In this document: piece after piece, positions 51,966-61,400 of the stretch
Numbering within the stretch: position 1 is the first letter of the stretch
Layout: each line of letters starts with the position of its first letter
Source: Cenococcum geophilum 1.58
Lineage: Eukaryota > Ascomycota > Dothideomycetes > Gloniales > Gloniaceae
Assembly: GCA_001692895.1 (NCBI GenBank)
Contig: KV748198.1
Location: forward strand, 966,367 to 1,030,366
DNA length: 64,000 bases
Direction of reading: 5' to 3'
The notes under the pieces: model-generated
Databases searched by the model: none
What the model was told of the DNA's origin: nothing
The model's input: the letters and a program-made list of their open reading frames with translations, nothing else
Made by a program: the position numbers and the translations under genes

Positions 51966-52892
51966 CTAACTAGTATATAAACCGTATAAAAAATCTACTT
52001 AACTACTATAAGGAAAAAATGGCCTAGGCTTAAGCAAAGTAGGCCTACTTCGCTAACTGTTATAAAACGCCACTACTAGAGATGCGTGTTAGTAACTAGG
52101 TATAGCTAAATATACGTAATATCTTTACGCAGAGGCCTATAAAGTTACTAAATTATAAGAACCTTAGCCCCTATTTAATTAAACAAGTTATTAATAGGGG
52201 AGCCGTATATAAGCTAGAACTCCTACCTACCCTAGCCACCTATAAGATATAGCCCGTATTTTACCTATAGCTACTACACCTCTATTAGCCTAACCCCTTA
52301 CTAAGATAGATATAGCCTAAACCCCTACTAGTACTAATCTAAGATAAGAACAAAGACGAGAACTATAAGGAGTAGACCGTTAAATAAATTATTAACTCTA
52401 AATACTTTAGTAAAGGTAGAAGATAATAGCTCTACTACAGAGCTATATATATAGGATTTAATATAGATTAGCTAGAATGGTAACTATAGAAAGACTTTAA
52501 AGATGCAAAGGATCTAATTAGCAACTTTTACTATATAAACCTCTAGAAATCGGGCCTAAGTAGAGACTTTATACCTAATCCTTTATAGGAGCCCTTATAG
52601 AGTTAAACCGTTATACATTACCGCGTAAGGGCAAATTGCCATTAGATTGCCGTTAAATTGCGGCAAAGTGCGATTATATAACTGGAATATCGTTAAAATG
52701 TCTAGGAACTTTAACTGGCGGTTAAAGTTATCTAATTAGTCGGATTTTTAGATGCCAAGCCCTATTATATAACGTTGTTTTAAGCCTTTAACAATACCCC
52801 CCTTTTCTTCTTTTTTATACCTTAAGTGTCCCTTTTATATATATAGTAACCACAGCGTTACCGAAGCTCCGCCTCTATAAGAGGGGGGGTAG

Positions 52893-53085
52893 TATTATGA
52901 AACCCTACCGCAGGGGCCTCTATAGGAGAGCCCCGTGCTCTCGCATACACCTCGCGTATAGCTTATATCAGCTACGCGTAGGTATATTACCTCCTTACGC
53001 CCTTAACCCTTACGATCGATCGCGTAACGTCTTATAGACTCCTTGAATACATACACTTTATAGCTACTGCCCCCGTCCCATAATA
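52893..53085 (+). repeat. 3' LTR of the second full-length Gypsy
   Basis: 193 bp, preceded by a purine tract rich in G (52878-52892) and followed by GGAAG, which matches the left flank over GGAA. Confidence 0.93.
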
Positions 53086-54830
53086 GGAAGCTCTAGATAC
53101 GTTACCTTATAACTAGCAGTTAATAGCTTAAGATAGGATCTACATTATGGTTTAGCCTATACCAGCCCTAGAAACTATTAGAACTCCGTACTTTATAAAA
53201 TAGGACGTATTATAGTTTATTAAGTAGTATAAGCAACTATACGTCTAACACTATATAATAAGCAAGGAAAAGTACTAAGGCCTTCCGGAGTACTACGATT
53301 ACTAAATAGGGATGTAGATCCGAAGCTTGCCTAAATTTATAGCTGGTAATTAGACGGAGCTTATAAGAAAGCTTATGGCAGAATACTAAGAAAGTAACTA
53401 CTTTTAGTAAATGGAAACGGTAGAATTCTTAAAAGCCTATATACGGCAGCGTAGGGATAATCCGCTAAGTAGCGTACACGAGTACTATAAACAGTTTATA
53501 TTAATCTCCTAGAGAGTTACGGAGGCAGGTAACCTAGAGAATAATTAGCAAGGATACTGGTTTGTAAAAGGACTTCCGCTTAAATATTAAAGATATATTA
53601 TAGCTAAAACGGGAGCTAATCCTAATAGATAAAAGTCCTTTAACTTCTATTAGTTACAGAGAGCTATAGAGGATAGACTTAGTTTATATAAGGGCGTAGA
53701 TTATCTATTAAAAATGGACCCTGAGGAGTAGAGCCTTTATTAGCTAGTTAAGCAGTTTTATAATTAATAGCCAGTTATAAGTAAAGATGCTACCCTTTAA
53801 CCGCCTACAATTTTTCAGCTAAATAAGATAGTTAACGCCTATTAAGCTAGCTAGAAAACGAACCTAGTTAGACTAAGTATATACAGAGGAGCCCTAATAT
53901 AGCAGCAGTTACCCGCTATAGATTAGGTTACAGTTTAAAGCCTAGTATAAGGATATAGCTTAGCACTAGGATATAAAGACTAACAGAACAGCACCTGAGC
54001 TCCCTTTATACTGTAAGACTCTTAATCTTTATAAGACTCTTAACCTCTATAGGATTATTAATATCCGCAGGACTCCCGATATCCGCAAGATTCTACTACC
54101 TTTAAATAGCCGTAATGGGACACACGGAGTTAGTAAGGCATGTAAGGACAAGGCTAATAGACCTATTTTAGATGCGAAGGAAGTCACCGTTTTACTAAGT
54201 ATAAATGCTAAGGGCTAAAGGACCTTATCTAGTAGGGATTTATATATTTATCTGCTTAAAAAAAACTAGTAGCTAGGATATACGAGCGACCTAAACCTAA
54301 ACTCCCGTGGCTCGGCAATAAAGGATAATTAAAAGGTATTAAGAACTGGCTTTGTATATACTAAGGGGCAGACCTAGATAGACTAAAAAAAGAATAGATG
54401 CAGTAGCAGGCCTTCCATAACGGAGTAGCGCTAAAGGTTAGTAATAAGAAAAGTATAAACTATGGGGACTACTATTAAAGTCGTATAACTTTTAGAAATA
54501 GTAGGATAGCCACTAAGCCGTAGGAGAACAATATATAACTAGAAGATTATATATAGATTAGGTTACAGCCTATAAATAAAATAGCTAAAGCTAGGGAGGA
54601 CTACTATCAGAATCGTCCGACCCTTAGAAACGGTTATTAGAGACAAACGCTTAAAGCTATTAATCCGCAGTAGGCTCCGCAGCAGGCTCCGCAATAGGCT
54701 CCGCTAAGGGGTAGGATATTTAACTAGGGGACAGTCAAGTTCTAAGGTGGGGGAAAAAACGTAGGTAACGGCCGTAAAAAGATTTCTATATAGGGTAAAG
54801 GAAAAGGATATACGATTATTTATAAGGCTA
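53086..54830 (+). mobile_element. Gag-like retroelement remnant, right part with zinc knuckle, fossil
   Basis: This continues the reading interrupted at 34892. It looks like a gag-type capsid region (about 53100-53900), then a Gln/Asp/Ser-rich repeat of a short QDS-containing unit (about 54000-54090), then a CCHC-like knuckle (about 54160-54200) and a Gln-Ala-Pro repeat (about 54660-54705). No protease, reverse transcriptase or integrase follows; instead hAT transposase begins at about 54830. Either the hAT inserted here, or the rest of this element was lost. Heavily broken. An N-terminal extension of the hAT protein cannot be excluded. Confidence 0.4.
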
Positions 54831-57325
54831 TAGGCGTTTAATATTACTACTGCTGCTATTACCTAGATTAGAAGAAGGATCCGAAGTATAAGCCTCTTAG
54901 TAAGTTACCCTGCTCTCTTATATAAATACTAACTATTTAGAAACACCGCTTAATGGTAATTTAATAGTGTTAGGCTACTAGAGACGGGCTTATTAACTTA
55001 ATAAGAACGGTAAAGTAATTCCAGCTAAAGGTCTAATTTGCCGCTTTATTTTATAGCAGGATTATATTTAAAAGGCCTAGTATAAAGCTTTTAAGCTTCT
55101 ACTAATTTAGTGGCTTATATACTGCTATATCGCATTTTACTAAATTAAGAATATCTACTTTATTAAAATGATTTAGCATCTAAATAAGGGCCTTATAAGG
55201 TTGCTTCCTTTATAAAATATAGTACGTAAGTGGGTAATAAGAGAGTTTAAGAAGTAGAAGAGGTTACTGCGAGAAGACTTACGAGAAGCTTATTTGAATA
55301 TATACTTGTCCTTTAACTTATAGACATTACCAAATTACTTCGCTATTATTGCAATAGTCGCCTATTATATTAATTATGACGGAGCTTACTAGACGAAGCT
55401 CCTTGCCTTATAGTAGCTTAAGGGAGAGTATAGCGGTGCTAATATAGCCTAAGTAGTTCTTAATATAGTTAGTAAGTATAGAATTGGAAGTTAAATTGGG
55501 TATTTTATACTTAATAACGCGTTAAGTAATAATATAGCTGTTAACTTAATTCTAAGAACTCTCTACCCCTAAATAATAGAGAGGTAGCGGAAACGTTGTC
55601 GCCTTTAATATCTTAGCTATATAGTTAACCTAGCTGCCTAGGCCTTTCTTTTAGGCAAGACTACAGATACTACTTTGGAGGAGCTTGAGTTAGCATACGG
55701 CCGGTAAGATTTTGAGGCTATTACAATAATCTAGAGGAAGTAGGAAGCGCTTAGTTGGCTATATAATATTATAAGGCATATTAGGATATTGCCGCAGCGT
55801 TATAAGGAGTTTTAAAAGATTATAGTTAGTAGGGAGTAGGTAGAATTTAATTAACTTAAGGTACGTTCTAAAATCTAGAGCTAAAATCTAGATCTTATAC
55901 TTGCTACCTCTATATAATATAGTAGGACAGGGGTTTAATTAGATTTGGTGCCGGATTTTATATTACTCCGTTACGGTCACAATATATATACTTTTTAAAA
56001 TATTCTAATATTCTATTCTACTAGTTAATCTAAAGTAATTCGACCTAGTAGAACTTACATTTTAGCTCTATTATACGCGCTATTAATTATAAATAACGTA
56101 TCTAGGCCTTTTATAGCAACTATATACTAAAATGCGGCAAAGGTATAGAAAATGACACCCTTATAACCTACTACTGGTTTTTACTTAAGAAGCTCTCCTT
56201 TATTCTATAGCCCTTCTATAAGGCAACTATATATAGCTAGGGCTATAAGTATATGCTTTACCGCTAGTTTACTATAATAGATTGGCTTCTTAGGTATTTA
56301 TTTAATATAAAGGAAGATTTTAAAGAACTATAAGAACTATATGGTAGTAGTAAGGAATATACCTACTTAGAAGCCTTAGCTTATTCCTATAGGAGAAGTG
56401 TAAACAATATTATAAATATATAGACGATAGCGCCGCTTACTACGCTGTATAAGTCCTTCTTCTAGATAAGAAATAGGCCTAGTTCCAGCAAGAATTTAAG
56501 AAGGATAAGGAGAAGAAAAACTGGCTATATGGTAGCCCTAAGGACCCTAAGGATTTTAGTATATAAGGCCTTGTAGAGGACCTCTGGCTAGAGGAATATA
56601 AAGGCAAATATACACCCGCGGCCACCTAAGAGCTATCTACTACTAAGTTTACATAGGGCGAAACTTTTAGTGGGCTATACTCGCATAAACGGATTAAGGC
56701 TACGCCTACTATAAGAATTAACGCCTATTAAGCCTATATTTGAACTAAGCTTAAGCCTACTCTAGATTTTCTGGCTTATTAGAATTTGTAATATTTCTTA
56801 TAGCTAGAGCTCGCTTAATTTGCCCTTAATATGCTAGCTATACTACTTATAAGCGCTAAGTATAAGAGAGTATTTAGCTCTGCAAAACACCTAGTTACTA
56901 ATATTTGTAATTGCCTTAAAGCTAATATTATTAAAGTAAATAAGTACTTAAAATCTTGGTACGGACGCCTAAAGCCGAAGGCCTTTAAGAAAGGCGTTAA
57001 TCCTAATGTTAATAATTTATATAAGGAAGAGGCTACTACTAAAGCTGCTGCCGAAGCCGCTGCTAAAAAGGATTCTAATATATAGGGTAATATAGATTAG
57101 GAAGCTGGTAAAGGAGGTGGGCAAGAAGGGCAGGGCGATAAGGGTGATAAGGACGATGAGGGTAATGAGAGCGATAAGAGCCAGGAGGAAGACGAGGGTA
57201 ATAAGGAAGACACTGTTAAATATATCGTTGTTGATAATTAATTGTAACTTAATACCATGCCAAGCCTTATAATATATTAAATATTATCTGGTTAAACCGG
57301 TTGAACCGGTTTGCGAACCGGTTCA
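54831..57325 (+). mobile_element. hAT DNA transposon, degraded, transposase largely recognisable
   Basis: hAT transposases excise and insert a DNA element by cut-and-paste. A possible BED-like cysteine segment lies at about 54840-54960. The catalytic region reads at about 55010-56000 with PNYFAII, GEYSGANIAQVV (Gln for a TAG) and YFILNNALSNN, the family's HxGxN-type and DN..N positions. The C-terminal dimerisation domain is clear at 56831-56960 (MLAILLISAKYKRVFSSAKHL and LKSWYG). An acidic tail runs to a stop at 57239-57241. The catalytic and C-terminal parts are in different frames, and several TAG codons intervene, so it is dead. The C-terminal 250 bp are much less RIP-mutated. I could not find a left terminal repeat or an 8-bp target duplication, so both ends are approximate. 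Confidence 0.8.
57295..57323. repeat. Triple AACCGGTT motif at the hAT right end
   Basis: Three copies of AACCGGTT (57295-57302, 57304-57311, 57316-57323) sit just outside the transposase stop. Each is its own reverse complement. Such subterminal repeats are typical transposase-binding sites in hAT elements. No matching cluster was seen on the left. Confidence 0.65.
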
Positions 57326-57407
57326 GAGCTTCAAATGGGTTATCGGTTGGTCACAGAGGTTAAATTTGTAACCAACCAGACCAGTTACATCACTGAGAGA
57401 ATCTGAA

Positions 57408-58100
57408 ATGTCGAAAGACTTTCGCCGTCTAAGCTGCTTTGCGGTTGCTGGAGGGCAGCAGATGGAATTCACCGGTATTGTGCGCAACATGCGGCTAAGG
57501 TTGAAGGGCACCACTAAATCGGTGCTGAGCCATGTGCTCATCGTTGAAGCATTGGATGATGTCGCGGACTTCATTTTCAATGCCAACTTCGTTCAGAAGT
57601 ACTTTCGCTTGCTATTTGAGAAAGTCAAGTCATTCTTTGGTGGAATCTTTTCATGGAAGAAGAAGCAAAGCAAGGGTACATTATGCTTAACATGAAGCTA
57701 GTGTCATCGCTGATAGTAGTTATAGAAGAGAAGGCCCAAGCCGAAGCCCAACAAAAAGAAGCTGAGAAGGCAGCCGAAGAGCTTGAAAAGGAACGCTAGC
57801 AGAAAGCGAACGTGCCTGCTCCAAACCCGGCTCAGCAAGCCGCCGACTAGCATACCTAAACGTGCTCGATGCCTAGATCGGCGTTCTAGAATATATTTGA
57901 GATCTCTTGGATGTTGACTGCATCGAGCAGCCCACCGGGATCTTGATTGACACTGAGGAGAGTTAAGATAATCGTATCTGGTTCGTTAAGTTTCGTCGTA
58001 TCGATCGAAACTTAGGGATGGCACTGGCAGAGAAGCTACATGCAGACTTGCGGAACTAGTCTATTCTGTCGCTATAGTCATCGCGGATCAGATGCTGGAT
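57408..58100 (+). pseudogene. Decayed coding remnant, possibly retropepsin-like plus coiled coil
   Basis: An open stretch from ATG 57408 to 57695 encodes about 95 residues, including FTGIVRNMRLRLKGTT and VADFIF, and ends in a Lys-rich tail. It is followed by Glu/Ala/Lys-rich coiled-coil coding (about 57730-57800) and further fragments to about 58100, where the reading is no longer continuous. From memory the first part resembles fungal proteins with a retropepsin-like fold followed by a coiled coil; this may be a host gene or a domesticated or retroelement-derived one. Base composition is normal, not RIP-like, so it decayed differently from the block to its left. Treated as a broken fossil; function unknown. 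Confidence 0.4.
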
Positions 58101-58424
58101 CCCTTCTTCAGTGTCTTACTTTTTAGGACGCCAATCGAACCGGCTTCACCTGAAAGACTTCTAAGGAGGTGGATTTATTCAATCTCACTTCCTTATTCTG
58201 AACTTTTCTTTTTCTCTGGACTAGATACTCTGAGTCTGGCTCTCAGAACCAGATATTTCCGTTATGCAGTCAGTGCCGTCACGGAGAAATCATGCGAGGA
58301 CTGCCGCCGGGCTACTGCTGATGGGCCAATCTGGTTTGGTAGATGAGACGCATTGTTCCCTATCGTCCAACTATAGTTTTCTCTTACGATCGATGAAATG
58401 AAAGAAACTCATTATAACCCCTCT
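58101..58424. other. Intergenic stretch between remnant and gene
   Basis: Normal composition. An 84-residue open frame (58092-58346, plus) has no family resemblance and no supporting context, so I do not call it. The segment should contain the 3' untranslated region and polyadenylation site of the minus-strand gene ending at 58425; I see no distinctive signal. Confidence 0.4.
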
Positions 58425-61400
58425 TCATGAAGTCCCCCCGAAGATAGCATCCTGCTTCGGCACAACCAGCGGCCGCGCCAGCTGCAAGAACCCCTCTACG
58501 AACGTGTACGGCCCCGGATCGCTCCGTATCCGTCCGTCTTCCTTACCGACCTCCAAGGCGTTGTAGTACGTATTCTTGGTGCCGTCGCTGGATTGGGAAA
58601 CTGTATTTGTCCCGGCGGGGGTAACCGCCAGAGTCCCTGAACCAGGATCTGACGCCGCAGCAGTGACAGTGGCGCCGGGCGTGGCGGCAGGATTTGTAGT
58701 AGGCGTGGTCCCTGGATTTGTAGTAGGCGTGGCCCCTGGATTTGTAGTAGGCGTGGCCGCGGGATTAGTAGTAGGCGGGTCGGGATTCGTGGTGTAATAC
58801 GGCTGCAGCCAATTCCACATGCCCTTTCCTCCAGCAATGGGGAGGTTGATTAGCGGGGGTGCTTTCTGGGCTATGGGGTCGTTCTGCGTTGTAAGCCAAC
58901 TATCGGCGTGGAGCTCGTTCTTCTTGTCATAGACCTTGGGGACGTCTTTGGTTATGAGGAGCGGGCCCATGGTGAAGAAGGCAGCTAGAAGATGCGTTAG
59001 TTTGGAAAGTAAGGACATGGTTCGAATGTGCATACTCATGTTCTTCATTGCAGCACTTAAAGTCCACTGCGGCAGCTGGAGGGTCTTGATTGGCAGAATT
59101 CCAGAGTAGAGATGTATCGGCGTGTAGGGATCCATCAGAATTGTTTTGATCATTAGCTTGTCGACGTGCGCTTTGGAGAAGCCGGTGCCGTTGATATTGT
59201 TCAGTGGATCCGGGTGGATGAAATACGGCTGCAGCTCTGGGTATTCATCCGGTGTTATTTCAGTCCTAATACCATCATCCTCGTCATCAGGAAAATATGT
59301 GTAGATGTTGTCGAAATCAGTACTAGGCGTCGGATTCTCCGAGTCCCAATACGCAAGCACGCCGTCATACGGTCGTTCAGCCTGAGCTTTTCGTGAGAAG
59401 ATGCGCCAGCTTGAGGGCCGGAGTACTTACATCACCGATTTTCACCGGGAAACTATACTCAGACATTGTCTTTTCCGCTTCCGTCCTTAGCGGATCAATT
59501 TCCACCCCTTTCTGAATCACCGGCGGTGGTGGCAGAGTATGCTGCGGCCAGTACGCTGGCTGTGCAAGTTCAAGACTCCAACCGACATTAACTAGCGCAA
59601 GCGGCTTGCCGACAATCGCATTGGCATACTGCGCGTAATCCGAGGGAGGAAAGGGCATCGTTGGAATTGCGCGGCGGATGAGATCCCACAGCGCTAGAAG
59701 GTAATCTCTCCCACCCGTGCCGGTCATTTCTTTGATCAAGGCATCGAGCTGGGACGAAACGAAGCGCTTCTCGGATTCATCTGGAGGAACGAAGGGGAGC
59801 CATTTCTTGGTTTCGATGGTGCCTTTGGGTCCCCCGAAGGCGAGGGCGGTGTAGAAGATGCCTTCGCCAGTGAAAAATTGGAGTGAGGAGTCGGCGTAGT
59901 TAACAACGATCCCTAGTATAGCGTTAGCTAGAATCACGATTTTCTGTAGCTAGCTCTCGACGAGCTATTCAAGTAGCCGGATCACTCCCCGGTTACCCAC
60001 GATTCCTAGGCCGCTTGAAAAGTCCATCGAGAGAGCTTGGGAGACTTACAGCCGAAAATGGGATTCTCCCAGTCACTGCAGGGCTTCCACCCCGTCGGTT
60101 TCTGCGCGTTGTCTAGCACATGCTCCAAGAACATGGCGTTTATCCGCGCTTCTTGGTTGATTGCAGGTGTAAGTTGAATGAACGGTGTCATGGGATACCC
60201 GGAACTGCTCGCTGCGTCGTGGGTCTGCTGCGACGTGTACACCGTGTTCAGCGAACCATCTGCCGACAAACTCGGAATCAACTGCTCGTCGATGCATGGA
60301 TGCACGTAATCGGGCACCACGGGGTCGCCAGTGAGGACGGACCGCGGCGTCCGCTGTGGTGGTGGGTATGATATCGCCTGGCCGAACTTGTCTACTATCG
60401 CAATCTTCGTAATTGCTGTTCTGTAGTTAGGATTTGCTGAACATAGGATCCGAATCCAACTCACCAAACTGCCCATGCTGCACCGGCTTGAACGGATTCC
60501 TATTAACCGCCTCGAAATTCGTCAACGTCCCGTACGGCGTCCGCCCCGTCTCCCCGTCCATGTAAACAAAGTCTTGAAACTCCAGTCCGATTTTCCCACC
60601 CGCCCTGACCGCTGCCTGCATAGGCTGCGGCGGCTTACCTTGTACGCGTAGGTTCGGCTTGACATGCTGGCCCGTGGCCATGGTTAGCAGTGCATCAGTG
60701 AATCCGGCGAGCCCGCCGCTGATGAACTTGAGGCTCTTTACAGCACTGAGAAAAGCGTCGCGGTCTGTTTGGTTCTTGAGGTTGAAACCCGTTGTACTGC
60801 TACTGTCGCTTGCCTGGCTCTTTGGGTCGACGGGAATGGTGTCGAGGACTTGGGAGACGACAGCACCGAGCGCGAAGGACGGTTGGGGCAGTACGAGCAT
60901 GCGGCCGGAAACGTGACGCTGGTCGTCTAATACTCCAGGCAGTGCAGACAGCTGGTTTTGATTGACATATGTGACTCGAGTGTGGTTGCTGGCTTTTAAA
61001 GCGCTCTGTGCCAGCTCTACCTCCCACTGCTTCCTCCAATCGTCACCACCAATATGGTAGTACACGCCTTCCCATTCGACAAACTGCGGCGAAAACGGTT
61101 GTTCAGTCCATTTCTTGTGCCCAAACTGAGCTAGCGTGTCCTGGTATCCTCCAGAGGCTTCCTTGAACAGTGTGGCCACTGTGGGGGCAACGTCTGGTGG
61201 GAGCAGTTTCGTGACAAGGCCAGACGTCTGGCTCGCCAGTGTCTGATCGTCCGATCCAGGAGTGCCAACTTTGCCGTCCAGCAAGAACCGCGTTTGCGTG
61301 TCGTTCAGGAACATTGGATCCCATCCGCCATCGATCCCTGCCAAACAGAGAGTAGGATCAGTGCGCCTGAAAAAAGGGTCGTTGGCTACCTTCCGAGCAT

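Larger units (their letters stand above)
34893..53085 (+). mobile_element. Gypsy LTR retrotransposon, full-length fossil carrying two nested Copia elements
   Basis: This is the same family as the element at 2466. LTRs of 193 bp lie at 34893-35085 and 52893-53085, and GGAA flanks both ends (34889-34892 and 53086-53089). The net length without the two Copia insertions is about 6.35 kb, matching the first copy. Parts: gag from about 35230 with a knuckle near 36600; protease about 36920-37300; reverse transcriptase about 37690-38400; RNase H about 38560-38900; integrase from about 39320, split at 39791 and again at 46080; chromodomain-like tail about 52330-52620; purine tract just before 52893. 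LTRs differ at about 13 positions, all transitions. Structurally complete, with dozens of breaks. Confidence 0.92.

Noticed and set aside
57295-57330. Assigning an exact hAT terminal inverted repeat ending in CAGAG
   Set aside because: The orientation does not fit a right terminus on this strand, and no left partner or 8-bp duplication was found.
60006-60476. Treating the four coding blocks of the minus-strand gene as separate proteins
   Set aside because: Consensus splice sites join them in one frame with exact phase agreement, and the joined junctions are smooth.
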